Source: a virus. Taken from it: a stretch of DNA of 64,000 bases. The notes under the pieces are model-generated. The model was given only the letters and a program-made list of their open reading frames with translations. It was not told the origin of the DNA and did not search any database. The position numbers and the translations under genes are program-made. The DNA lies in the IMG/VR virus record IMGVR_UViG_3300044910_000908, positions 1 through 64,000 of that record. One strand, given 5' to 3'. This document shows, in pieces, positions 24,342 to 33,155 of the stretch. The stretch's first letter is position 1. The number at the start of each line of letters is the position of its first letter.

Positions 24342-26600
24342 TTAAACTACACAAGCACCTGATTTACAACCACCTTCTTCAATATTATCAGAAGAACCAT
24401 CATTAACTTGATTGTAATACATAGTACACATTCCCATTTTATATGCAAATAATAAATCCTCAATCAATCTTGACATTTTAATTTCACCTTTAGAAGGGTC
24501 ATACGAAGTGTTGCATGAAATAAATTGATCATTATATTTCTGAAATACTGCAGTAGTTTTCAAGTAATCTTTACTATCAACATTCCACAATGTTTCATAT
24601 AAATGATTTAATTTGTTATATTCAGGAACAACTTGTGGTAATACTCCATCTTTAGAACCTTTAATACTAATTAAATCTCTAGGAGGTTCAATACCATTTG
24701 TCTCATTAGAAATTTGAGATGATGTTTCACTTGGAAAAATTGTTGATAATGTTGCATTTCTAATACCATATTTTTTCAAATCTTCTTTTAATTCATCCCA
24801 TGGCATTAATGGAGCATTAACTGGAATTTTATTTAAATCTCTCGGAACAATACCATCATGATATTTTGTTCTTAATTCAATAGAACCAAATTCTTTTGCT
24901 AATTGATTAGATGCTTGAATTAAATAAAAATTCTGTTTCTCAATCATTGTTTCAGTCGCAAGTAATGCTTCATCTGTACCCCATTGTAATCTTCCTTTTG
25001 CTAACCAATGAGCATAACCAATTAAACCAATGCCTAATGGACGACATAATTTAGTAGCTCTTTCAGCAGCATCAATTGGATATTCTTGATAATCTAATAA
25101 AGCATCTAAAGCTCTAACACCCATTTCACAACAATCTTTTAAAATTCTTTCTTCTTTTTCAGATAAATTCTTACTAAATTTACCCCAATTAGTAGCTAAT
25201 AATGTACATAAATTTAATAATGAATTACCATCTCCAAGCGGAGTTGTTCGCTGTCCAATTTCCGTACATAAATTAGTCATATAAACTGGTTCATAATAAG
25301 GTGTTTGATAATTGACATTATCAGCATTAAAAATATAAATACGTCCAGTTTCATATCTTTCATTCATTAATTTTGTAAAGTATTCAAATGCAGGAATAGT
25401 TTTCTTTACAACTTTATTTGAGTTTTCATATTTTTCATATAATTCTTCAAATTTTTCTAAATCTGGAGAATAAAAAGCTTCATATAAATCTGGAACTTCT
25501 TCAGGGCTAAATAATGTAATATTTCCACCTGTGATTAATCTTTTATACATTGTTCCATTAAGAGCAACAACATAATCTAAAGTTCTAATACGAGTTTCTT
25601 CAGTTCCTTTATTGTTTTTTAATTCAATTAATTTTTCAAATTCTAAATGCCATCCAGGATAATTAATAGAAGCTGAAGCCGACCTAATTCCACCTTGCGA
25701 TACTGCTCTTAAAGAAGAATTCATTAATTTTAAATAAGGAATAACACCAGTTGTAATAGCATCTCCTTGTCTAACTTGTTGTCCTTCAGCACGTAATCTT
25801 CCAATATTTAAACCAATACCAGCTTTTCTTGAAGCATAATCAATAATAGCTGCTGATGTAGCTTTAATAGAATTTAAGCTATCACCACAATCCATTAATG
25901 TGCAAGAAGAAAATTGTTTTACATTAGTTCTTAATCCAGCCATAATAGGTGTAGGAAGAGAAATATAATGTTGGCTAACCAAATCATAAAATTTCTTGAT
26001 GTATCCCATACGAGTAGCAATTGGGTACGCGCCAAATAATAATGCTGGAACTAAAATATAAGGGAATTGAAATGTTTCATATACATGTTTAGTTTTTCTA
26101 TTTTGAACTAAATATTTTTTACGCATTTGTTCTGAACCTGCATAACGAAATAAATCATCTCTATTATGGTCAATCATATCATTTAAAATATTAAATTCTT
26201 CTTCATTATAAAATTCTAATAATTCTTTAGTATAAACACCTAATGCCACATTTTTCTTAACAACATCATATAAATGAGGTGGTGTATTAGAACCAAATGC
26301 TTCTTTACGAATAGATAACCAATTTAATCTAGCAGCAACATGATCATAATTTGGAGTATCTTCATTAATTAAATCTGCAGATGCTTTAATTAAAGTTTGG
26401 TGAATTGAAGAAGTTTTAATATTTGGAACGAAATGTGGATTAGCTGTCATTTCAATTTGAGAAACAGATACGCCTTTAATTGGTGGAAAAATATCATCTC
26501 CATTACATGCCCAATTAATCACTTGATGAATTTTAGAAAGATCTAATAGTTCTTTTGTTCCATTTCGTTTAGTAACAAATATATTACTGGTTTGAGTCAT
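24342..26600 (-). CDS. nrdA: ribonucleotide reductase class Ia large subunit
   Basis: The 752-aa protein is a full-length NrdA. The ATP cone is near the N-terminus (FVTKRNGTKELLDLSKIH). The active-site cysteines sit in SSCTLMDCGDSLNS (near 230) and NLCTEIGQRTTPLGDG (near 445, Cys-x-Glu), and the redox pair is at the C-terminus (GGCKSGACVV). It converts NDPs to dNDPs. It lies directly downstream of the modification cluster, so expression of dNTP supply and base modification is probably linked. Confidence 0.95.
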   Translation of the reverse strand: MTQTSNIFVTKRNGTKELLDLSKIHQVINWACNGDDIFPPIKGVSVSQIEMTANPHFVPNIKTSSIHQTLIKASADLINEDTPNYDHVAARLNWLSIRKEAFGSNTPPHLYDVVKKNVALGVYTKELLEFYNEEEFNILNDMIDHNRDDLFRYAGSEQMRKKYLVQNRKTKHVYETFQFPYILVPALLFGAYPIATRMGYIKKFYDLVSQHYISLPTPIMAGLRTNVKQFSSCTLMDCGDSLNSIKATSAAIIDYASRKAGIGLNIGRLRAEGQQVRQGDAITTGVIPYLKLMNSSLRAVSQGGIRSASASINYPGWHLEFEKLIELKNNKGTEETRIRTLDYVVALNGTMYKRLITGGNITLFSPEEVPDLYEAFYSPDLEKFEELYEKYENSNKVVKKTIPAFEYFTKLMNERYETGRIYIFNADNVNYQTPYYEPVYMTNLCTEIGQRTTPLGDGNSLLNLCTLLATNWGKFSKNLSEKEERILKDCCEMGVRALDALLDYQEYPIDAAERATKLCRPLGIGLIGYAHWLAKGRLQWGTDEALLATETMIEKQNFYLIQASNQLAKEFGSIELRTKYHDGIVPRDLNKIPVNAPLMPWDELKEDLKKYGIRNATLSTIFPSETSSQISNETNGIEPPRDLISIKGSKDGVLPQVVPEYNKLNHLYETLWNVDSKDYLKTTAVFQKYNDQFISCNTSYDPSKGEIKMSRLIEDLLFAYKMGMCTMYYNQVNDGSSDNIEEGGCKSGACVV

Positions 26601-26626
26601 ATAAATTCCTTATAATTAAATAATTT

Positions 26627-27931
26627 TTAAAATTGAATAATTTGCTTTTGTTTGTTAATATTACAAAATTCAGCATCGTTTGTGATTTGCGAAATAGGAG
26701 CCATGGCTCTTTTTAAAGCGGTTGTTTTATTTGTTTTATTTCTTTCAAAAACATTAAATTGGCAACAACTTATTTCTATACCAAAGGTAGTAAAACGACC
26801 TAATTCTGAAGCTTCTTTTAAATGGATTTCAGCTTGAGTATTTCCAGCTATTTCAAAAAAATCTTCTTGATGATTTCTAATAGCTATAATATATTTCATC
26901 ATTGCTTCAGTATTAATTGGCATATCAGGAAATAGTTTTTTTAATGTTGCAGTAGCACCAGGACCAGCAACAACATAATCAGCATTTTCATCTAAATTTC
27001 CATGTGTTAAACTTTTGTCTTTATTTTGTAATTTTTTAAAATCATCATAATATTCAGCATCTATTAATTCAGAACTACCAATTCCTGGCATCCTAGCTAA
27101 GTTTGAAGAAAAATGATATCCATAATAATTTCCAATTCCTCTTTCAAGAGTTAAAAAATTAAAAGATTGTTCCATTGTTGGTTTATTCTTAAAAAATGGC
27201 ACCCATTTTTTAGATAAATATTTGACCCAATGAATCATATCAGATGGACGCATTTTTCTTTCTTGGTGTTCTTTTAATAAATTTAATTCAGTGATTAATT
27301 TATTACTGTTATTAATATTTAGTATGTCAATAGATGATGGATTTTCTCTACAATAATTTCTAGCAGCTATTTGCAAACTTGTTCTTAATTCTGTTGTTCC
27401 CCATATTTTTTCTTTATTAGCAAAAGCTTTTTCTACATTAGACATTAATGTAAATTCATAATCCATATCTTTTTCTAATAAATCAAAATTGATATATTTT
27501 GAATTAGTTGGAATTAAATAATTTAAATCTTCAGCAGTTCCTGTAATAATATCTAAAGTTCTTGCTGGTCCATAAAATTTTACAATTGCAGAATTTATTA
27601 GTTTATCCTCAAAACTAACATTATCTTCATAATATAAATGGGAATTTAACCAAATAATTTCATCATGAAATGATCTATTTGGATGGAAGTATGGAACAGG
27701 TTTATTATCAACAACAAAACCATATCCAAATCCTTTTTGATGTTTATATAATTTTGAAATATAATCTTCAAAAGTTTTAGCTTGCTGTTTATTTATCCTT
27801 ACTTCCCATTCCCGCTTATTGAATTCTTTTATAAAATTTGCTAATTGTTTTTTTACTGTTTTATCTGCAAATGACAATATTTTTTCATCAGACATATTTT
27901 TAATATCGTTGTTAGAAAGTAATGATGCCAT
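26627..27931 (-). CDS. HMUDK_hel / aGPT-PPlase2-family DNA base hypermodification protein
   Basis: The 434-aa protein matches, from memory, a family tied to thymine hypermodification in phages (5-hmdU kinase helical domain, formerly alpha-glutamyl/putrescinyl thymine pyrophosphorylase). Signature blocks in order are TLERGIGNYYGYHFSSNLA (near 258), DYVVAGPGATATLKKLF (near 322) and TFGIEISCCQFNVFER (near 395). No P-loop is present, so any kinase step would need another protein. Its end, KQKQIIQF, matches the proposed clamp-binding peptide. It overlaps the methyltransferase-like gene by 20 bp and precedes nrdA by 26 bp. Family call is good; the exact reaction is not known. Confidence 0.68.
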   Translation of the reverse strand: MASLLSNNDIKNMSDEKILSFADKTVKKQLANFIKEFNKREWEVRINKQQAKTFEDYISKLYKHQKGFGYGFVVDNKPVPYFHPNRSFHDEIIWLNSHLYYEDNVSFEDKLINSAIVKFYGPARTLDIITGTAEDLNYLIPTNSKYINFDLLEKDMDYEFTLMSNVEKAFANKEKIWGTTELRTSLQIAARNYCRENPSSIDILNINNSNKLITELNLLKEHQERKMRPSDMIHWVKYLSKKWVPFFKNKPTMEQSFNFLTLERGIGNYYGYHFSSNLARMPGIGSSELIDAEYYDDFKKLQNKDKSLTHGNLDENADYVVAGPGATATLKKLFPDMPINTEAMMKYIIAIRNHQEDFFEIAGNTQAEIHLKEASELGRFTTFGIEISCCQFNVFERNKTNKTTALKRAMAPISQITNDAEFCNINKQKQIIQF

Positions 27932-28685
27932 TTATTTTTTTTCTCCGTTTCCAAATTCTAGGTAAACTATTAAAACCTTTATGAACGAGTTCAAATTCTT
28001 CGTTTATTATTTGTTTTGCTAATCGTTGGGTTTGTCTACCAGTTAAAATAGTAGTATCATATTTATATTTTTCAAAATGGCCATAACACGAAGGTGAACT
28101 AAAGCTTGCAGTTTCTATTAAATAGTTAGTTGACAAATCCATACAACTTTTTATAAAATCAAATGGGTCCTCAAAATGTTCAAAGGTTTCTAAACACAAT
28201 ACAACATCAAACTTTTCATCTTTTGGAAATTCATAAAAATTAATATTTTTATTATCAGAATGTAAAGAACACCATTTTTCACAACAAGAAATCTGATGGT
28301 CTACATTATTGAATGTATAAACTTGTTTAAAATTTGATTGCAATAATTTTTCAGTTGTAAATCCTAAACCATTAAAAATATCAATAATAGAATATTCAGA
28401 TAAATCAATATTATTTTTCTTAAAATAATTATTGAGTGCCCAAATACTATTATTTGAAGATACAAAAAAGCACCAAATACATTCTAATAAGTAATCTGTG
28501 GTAGAATAGATAGAAAAATCTGTTCTTTTAGAATTTACCCATAATTCACCTAATTTATCTGAATTTATTTTTAATGCATTATAAAGTTCTTTTTTTGAAT
28601 TAGAATTTAATAAAATTTCATTATCTTTTAATTCCGGAACACAAGCAATAATATTATCTATAAAATTTTTATGACTAAGCTTCAT
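27912..28685 (-). CDS. class I SAM-methyltransferase-like protein
   Basis: The 257-aa protein has a Rossmann-type core: YSIIDIFNGLGFTTEKLL (near 97-114, motif I, with a degraded glycine loop), VYTFNNVDHQ (motif II) and FDVVLCLETFEHFEDPF (near 160, motif IV). The fold suggests SAM-dependent transfer, but the atypical motif I leaves room for another Rossmann reaction. It ends KINGIITF, the proposed clamp peptide. Those codons overlap the start of the next gene, so both frames are constrained. It belongs to the base-modification cluster. Confidence 0.65.
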   Translation of the reverse strand: MKLSHKNFIDNIIACVPELKDNEILLNSNSKKELYNALKINSDKLGELWVNSKRTDFSIYSTTDYLLECIWCFFVSSNNSIWALNNYFKKNNIDLSEYSIIDIFNGLGFTTEKLLQSNFKQVYTFNNVDHQISCCEKWCSLHSDNKNINFYEFPKDEKFDVVLCLETFEHFEDPFDFIKSCMDLSTNYLIETASFSSPSCYGHFEKYKYDTTILTGRQTQRLAKQIINEEFELVHKGFNSLPRIWKRRKKINGIITF

Positions 28686-29073
28686 GTCTTACATTTTCCT
28701 TCTCAGTTAAATTATGATCTAAATGTATTACATTAAGCCAAGAACCACAATTTTGCTCAATTATATTTTTTTGAATAGGGTCATCTTCAAAATGACAATT
28801 AATTTTAATTCCAATATTTTTCAATTTATTCAAAACTTGAGCTTTATGCATTCCAGAACTTTCTCTAGTTTTTTCATGAAATTGCAAATTGTTAAAAAAT
28901 ACTTTATTAAAAATATTTCTTTTTTCTAGCATTGAAATTGTTTCAACGTATTCTTCAAAAGACCTACCAGTAATAATAATATCATTAGGACCTGGATAAA
29001 CTCCTTCGATAGAGTTATTAATAAAAATAACTCCATCGATATCGTAACTATTAATAGGGGAATGATTAAACAT
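28675..29073 (-). CDS. HAD-like phosphatase, short
   Basis: The 132-aa protein has HAD motifs: NSYDIDGVIFIN (near 8-19), IIITGRSFEEY (near 32-42, motif II threonine) and CHFEDDPIQKN (near 93, motif IV). It resembles phosphatase domains of polynucleotide kinase-type HADs but lacks a cap. It starts 1 bp after the inositol-phosphate synthase gene, so dephosphorylating the inositol phosphate is an attractive but unproven role. Confidence 0.68.
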   Translation of the reverse strand: MFNHSPINSYDIDGVIFINNSIEGVYPGPNDIIITGRSFEEYVETISMLEKRNIFNKVFFNNLQFHEKTRESSGMHKAQVLNKLKNIGIKINCHFEDDPIQKNIIEQNCGSWLNVIHLDHNLTEKENVRHEA

Positions 29074-30285
29074 TTATTCTCCTATCAATCTCAAATAATC
29101 CATTCCACCGCTATTATATTCATCCCATGCAAATTTAATTGCATCTTCAGGAGTTGTTTGTTTACTAGTAATATCTGTTAATTGACGATTAGCTAATGCT
29201 TCGCATTCTTTATAAGATAAATCATAAGTTAATTGTTTAGGCGGAGATTTTTGAGTAAACGCAGAAGGTCCTCTTAAACAACCAATAATTCCCATTTCTT
29301 TTGCAACTTTAATATATCTTAAAGCATCAATTACAACACCACTAGAATTTTCTGAATCTTGAACAGATAATTTAACATCTACAGTAATTGGAGCATCTCC
29401 AAAACCTCTAAGATGTAAATTAAAGTAAGCAATTTTATTATCTTTTAAATAAGGAATAAAAGTTGAAGGACCAGCAAATAAAGCATCGTCATCAACAGGA
29501 ATTCCTCTTAAATCATTTTGTGCTCTAATAACATTTTCTTTTGATACTTTTTTATGTTTTAATCTTGTTTGAACCATCATATTATTAAAATCGGTATTAC
29601 CTCCAACGTTTAATTGTTGATGATAATCAACTATCATACCTCGACTAAATGCTAGTTCTTGTAACATTTGAGATAAAATAGAAGCTCCAAATTGAGATTT
29701 CATATCAGAACCAATATAAGGAATGCCAGCACTAATAAATTTTTCTTCCCATTTAGGATGATTTAATGTTAATACAGGAATACAATTCAAAAATGAAATT
29801 TTATGTTCAATACATTTTTCAGCCCACCATTCAGTTGCATTTTGAGAACCTACTGGCAAGTAATTGATAATAATTTCAACGCCTGTTTCTTTTAGAATTT
29901 TATCAATATCACAAACATCTTCATTAGAAATTCTGAAACCCATTCTTTCTGGTTGAGTTTGCATATAATCAGAAACACCGTCTAATACTGGACCCATATT
30001 AACAATTGGGCCATCAGGAACATCTTTACAAAATACTCTAGCGCAATTAGGTTGAGCAAAAATAGCTTCGCCTACTGGACGACCAACTTTTCTTCTATCA
30101 ACATCAAAAGCTGCTACTACTTGAATATCAGCAGGATGATAACCTCCAATTCTGTCAAACATAACACCGGGAATAGAATTTCCTTCAGCATCTTCATCAT
30201 GATCTTTATAATATTCAAGGCCTTGATAAAGAGAAGAAAAACAATTACCAACACCAACTACACAAACTTTAATTTTTTTTGACAT
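29074..30285 (-). CDS. ino1: inositol-3-phosphate synthase (Ino1-type)
   Basis: The 403-aa protein is a clear match to actinobacterial/archaeal-type inositol-phosphate synthase. It has the NAD-binding loop VVGVGNCFSSLYQGLEYY (near 9-26), AAFDVDRRKVG, INYLPVGSQNATEWWAEKC, SDMKSQFGASILS, QLNVGGNTDFNNM, SSGVVIDALRYIKVA and SPPKQLTYD. It turns glucose-6-phosphate into 1D-myo-inositol-3-phosphate with NAD+. Full length and all signature blocks are kept, so it is probably active. In a phage, beside HAD, methyltransferase-like and base-modification genes, its product is likely a precursor for a DNA or surface modification. Confidence 0.9.
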   Translation of the reverse strand: MSKKIKVCVVGVGNCFSSLYQGLEYYKDHDEDAEGNSIPGVMFDRIGGYHPADIQVVAAFDVDRRKVGRPVGEAIFAQPNCARVFCKDVPDGPIVNMGPVLDGVSDYMQTQPERMGFRISNEDVCDIDKILKETGVEIIINYLPVGSQNATEWWAEKCIEHKISFLNCIPVLTLNHPKWEEKFISAGIPYIGSDMKSQFGASILSQMLQELAFSRGMIVDYHQQLNVGGNTDFNNMMVQTRLKHKKVSKENVIRAQNDLRGIPVDDDALFAGPSTFIPYLKDNKIAYFNLHLRGFGDAPITVDVKLSVQDSENSSGVVIDALRYIKVAKEMGIIGCLRGPSAFTQKSPPKQLTYDLSYKECEALANRQLTDITSKQTTPEDAIKFAWDEYNSGGMDYLRLIGE

Positions 30286-30323
30286 ATATAATCCTCTTTT
30301 TGTTTAAAACATTATTTACTTTT

Positions 30324-31361
30324 TTAAAATGTTACAATTTTATTAAATTGCTTAATTTCTGGTATATTAGGTTTATTATTCCAATAATCCCATCTATGAT
30401 ATAGAGGTGCTAAATGAACATTTTTTGGACGTTCCATATAAGTGTTCATATAATCTATAGGTGATATTATAAACATTTCTTGTGTTCTTGTAAACAGTTT
30501 CCAATTATTTTTTTCACATAATTGTTTTAATTTATTGTTAAAATATTCCATGATAATAGTTCTTTCTTTTTGAGAACCATAAAAAGGAGTATTTTCAAAA
30601 AATCCAGTTTTTGGAATTCTTCTAGATTCATCTTCAATAGGTAATAATTCAACTAATTCAATATTTTGAATATTTAAATCTAATAATTGGCGTTCATATT
30701 CTAATAATATTTCATCTATTTCTTTTTTTGGATCAGAATTTCTAAGTATATGATGTCTTATATCTATATTACCCCAATAACAAGTAATATAATTTAATTG
30801 AGTAATATCTATATTATTATCTTCTATTTCTTTTTTAATTGTTTTTCTTAAAACACCTTTTAAAGTTCTTCCATCTTTTCTCACAACCATTGCATTTGAA
30901 TAAAATGTTGAAAAACTATGTGAATCACCAATTATCAATTTATCAGTATTAGGATTTAAATAATATTCTTTAACTTCTAAACATTTTTTTGAAATTGCTT
31001 CCCAATCTATAGCTTTCCAATAATCATCTGCTGTTTTTCTACTTGAACATAGAAATCCATAATCAGGCATTGGCATATCTAATGATATTAATTTTGCTGA
31101 AGTTGTTCCAATTCTTTCATAAAATTTAGCGTTTTCTATTGTAGCACCACCAAATAAATTTAAAGAACCTTTAAATTCCATTCCATGATATAAATAAATT
31201 TCGTCATAATTATTCCAATCTTCATTATTATGTAAGACTTCAACTTGTTTATTCAATTCTTTAGATAATTGACAAGCTCTTAAATGAGCCCATGCATTTT
31301 TATGAGAATATTTTGAATTAGTTAATTTTCCACTTACTAAATCTATAGCAATTTTAGTCAT
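30324..31361 (-). CDS. SGNH/GDSL-hydrolase-like protein in the modification cluster
   Basis: The 345-aa protein has a serine motif IIGDSHSFSTF (near 143-153), a conserved YITCYWGNIDIRHH (near 187) and a late NVHLAPLYHRWDYW (near 318) that could supply the Asp/His pair of an SGNH fold. The role could be esterase, transferase or sugar-handling; I cannot choose. It ends FNKIVTF, the fifth copy of the C-terminal peptide seen in the polymerase and flap nuclease. It is the upstream-most gene of the inositol cluster, 38 bp before ino1. Confidence 0.6.
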   Translation of the reverse strand: MTKIAIDLVSGKLTNSKYSHKNAWAHLRACQLSKELNKQVEVLHNNEDWNNYDEIYLYHGMEFKGSLNLFGGATIENAKFYERIGTTSAKLISLDMPMPDYGFLCSSRKTADDYWKAIDWEAISKKCLEVKEYYLNPNTDKLIIGDSHSFSTFYSNAMVVRKDGRTLKGVLRKTIKKEIEDNNIDITQLNYITCYWGNIDIRHHILRNSDPKKEIDEILLEYERQLLDLNIQNIELVELLPIEDESRRIPKTGFFENTPFYGSQKERTIIMEYFNNKLKQLCEKNNWKLFTRTQEMFIISPIDYMNTYMERPKNVHLAPLYHRWDYWNNKPNIPEIKQFNKIVTF

Positions 31362-31365
31362 TTAA

Positions 31366-31554
31366 TTATATCCAATTTTCATGATCATTGAATTGATCTA
31401 TAAACAATTTTCCAATTTCAGAATAAAAACCTTCTGGGTCTTCCTTTCGTTTATCATCCAATAAAGTTTTATTATCAATAAATCCAGTAAATCGAATAAT
31501 ACTATCTCCTGTTGATGCATTTGCTGCATCATAAATTCCTGTTAATTCAATCAT
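31366..31554 (-). CDS. hypothetical protein, 62 aa
   Basis: A small soluble protein (IYDAANASTGDSIIRFTGF) with a start after TTGGAGATTAAACC, 4 bp before the SGNH-like gene. Unknown. Confidence 0.5.
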   Translation of the reverse strand: MIELTGIYDAANASTGDSIIRFTGFIDNKTLLDDKRKEDPEGFYSEIGKLFIDQFNDHENWI

Positions 31555-31559
31555 TTGGT

Positions 31560-31745
31560 TTAATCTCCAATTTCTCGTGCTTCTCTAATTGCTTTAAGCA
31601 AATCTTTAGCAAATTTTATATATTGTTCGCCAGAAATTGTTGTTTCATTAATAATTGAAGGTCCATAAATTTTACATAAAAATTGAGTAATATCAATATT
31701 ATCAACATCTACACCTTCTTCATAATTCTTAATCACTGCTATCAT
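31560..31745 (-). CDS. hypothetical protein, 61 aa
   Basis: A helical acidic protein starting after ACAGGAGATAATT and overlapping the upstream gene by 17 bp. Unknown; part of the MazG-to-nrd transcription unit. Confidence 0.5.
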   Translation of the reverse strand: MIAVIKNYEEGVDVDNIDITQFLCKIYGPSIINETTISGEQYIKFAKDLLKAIREAREIGD

Positions 31746-32481
31746 AATTATCTCCTGTATATAATCTAACCATTGACATATTTTGTTCTTTTGAGTATTT
31801 TAAAAAAGCACTTAATATACTTTCATTAGGAGCTATTTTACAAGAAGTTCCCACAATCCCACCTTTCCATGAATTCTTTTTTGGTCCAACTTCTTTGGTA
31901 TAAGTAATATCTACTTCTCGTTTAACAAAATCTTTTTTGAAATATTGTAACCAACACATTATACCAGAACCATGAGTCCAAACTCTTTCTTCCAAATAAC
32001 ATGTCACTATATTATCTTCACCATCATAATCTTTAAATTCTATTTTTACAGGTTTAATAGATTGTTTGATAATTTCTTTAGCACCAAAATCCCATTTTGC
32101 TCTTTTTTTAAAACAACTAAAGTCATTATAAATAATTCCTGCTAAAGAACCATCACCATGATATAATGACCATTTTGCAAAATGCATTCGTTTCCATGGA
32201 ATATCAAAAACTTTGCATTGACTTTGACCAAAGCCTTTTTCATCTTGAATTCCATAATAAATTAAAAAACTATCATCACATGTTGTAATATAATAACTAC
32301 GAGGACATATTCTACCATAATACTTATTTGAATAACTATTCAATTCTTTTTCAATATGAGCTGGAATTATCCAATTTGGAATTTTTAAAAAGTATTCTTT
32401 ATTATGCCCATATTGAAAGAATATTTTTGCATATTCTCGTTCTTCAGTTCGAGATTTAATACCTATTCTAAATTCTTTCAT
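31729..32481 (-). CDS. conserved phage protein of unknown function, 250 aa
   Basis: I place the start at ATG 32481 (MKEFRIGIKSRTEER), since the earlier in-frame Met lies inside the upstream gene. The blocks IPNWIIPAHIEKE, FDIPWKRMHF, GAKEIIKQSIKP and KEVGPKKNSWKGG with CKIAPNESILSAF recall a family common in many tailed phages. It is uncharacterised. It is basic, with no membrane segment. Confidence 0.65.
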   Translation of the reverse strand: MKEFRIGIKSRTEEREYAKIFFQYGHNKEYFLKIPNWIIPAHIEKELNSYSNKYYGRICPRSYYITTCDDSFLIYYGIQDEKGFGQSQCKVFDIPWKRMHFAKWSLYHGDGSLAGIIYNDFSCFKKRAKWDFGAKEIIKQSIKPVKIEFKDYDGEDNIVTCYLEERVWTHGSGIMCWLQYFKKDFVKREVDITYTKEVGPKKNSWKGGIVGTSCKIAPNESILSAFLKYSKEQNMSMVRLYTGDNYDSSD

Positions 32482-32804
32482 TGAAATGACCAAGAAATAT
32501 TTAATTCAGCATCTTGGTCATTTTCATAATTAACATCTGGAATTGAAAATGAACGTGCAGCTGTGTGTTCAGCTTTATAACCATTCTCTTTTAAAGTATT
32601 AATAATGCTAATTAAAGCTGAAGATGTCATTTCCCCAGTTATAACGTGTATATATGAATATTTTCCTTCTGTAGCATATTCCTGAATTTTATCTTCAATA
32701 ACAGATAAATGTCTTTGAATGATTTGTTGTTCTTTATTTTGAATATGTTTATCGGCCAAATCCCTAGCAACAGTAGCTTTTAGCTCAAAAGGTTTAGTTA
32801 TCAT
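32478..32804 (-). CDS. hypothetical protein, 108 aa
   Basis: A mixed alpha/beta protein (KATVARDLADKHIQ, YSYIHVITGEM) that overlaps both neighbours by 4 bp. No family recognised. Confidence 0.55.
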   Translation of the reverse strand: MITKPFELKATVARDLADKHIQNKEQQIIQRHLSVIEDKIQEYATEGKYSYIHVITGEMTSSALISIINTLKENGYKAEHTAARSFSIPDVNYENDQDAELNISWSFQ

Positions 32805-33085
32805 ATTTCAACATTCTCAACATTAATAGAACTCCATTTTTTTAATTTCTGGAATTTTGCATATTTAGCTTCATGTAAATCTTTATTAGATAATTCGTAT
32901 TCTTGTTGAAGAAGAGAAATCATTGCTAAAGCGTCACCTAATTCTTCAACCAAATGTTGTTTATTTGTTTTACTAGGTTGATTAAAAGGATGATAAGAAT
33001 CAATGCCAAATCGCTTGATTTTAGAAATCACCATAATACATTCAGCAAATTCTTCTTGAGCAATATTTAAGATTTCATTATCCAT
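32801..33085 (-). CDS. MazG-like nucleotide pyrophosphohydrolase
   Basis: The start is ATG 33085 behind AAAGAGGATATACT; a longer frame has no site. The 94-aa protein has the MazG metal-binding pattern EEFAECIMVISK (near 11-22) and QHLVEELGDALAMIS (near 45-59), i.e. ExxE...ExxD. Such enzymes cleave NTPs or dNTPs to monophosphates. In base-modifying phages they can remove the unmodified dNTP, which fits its place at the head of the modification/RNR unit, but substrate choice is inference. Confidence 0.8.
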   Translation of the reverse strand: MDNEILNIAQEEFAECIMVISKIKRFGIDSYHPFNQPSKTNKQHLVEELGDALAMISLLQQEYELSNKDLHEAKYAKFQKLKKWSSINVENVEI

Positions 33086-33118
33086 ATAGTATATCCTCTT
33101 TAAATTATTTAAAAATAA

Positions 33119-33147
33119 ATTATATACCAATAAATGAATTTTGTAAA
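33119..33147 (-). promoter_or_regulatory. early-type promoter for the MazG - modification - nrd unit
   Basis: TTTACA (33142-33147), 17-bp spacer, TATAAT (33119-33124) on the minus strand, 34 bp before ATG 33085. No other strong promoter or terminator is seen from here to about 22.0 kb, so it may drive some eleven kilobases. Confidence 0.6.
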
Positions 33148-33155
33148 TATTTTTA

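Noticed and set aside
30310-30330. Plus-strand TTTACTTTTT resembling a -35 box
   Set aside because: No -10 at proper spacing and no plus-strand gene downstream.
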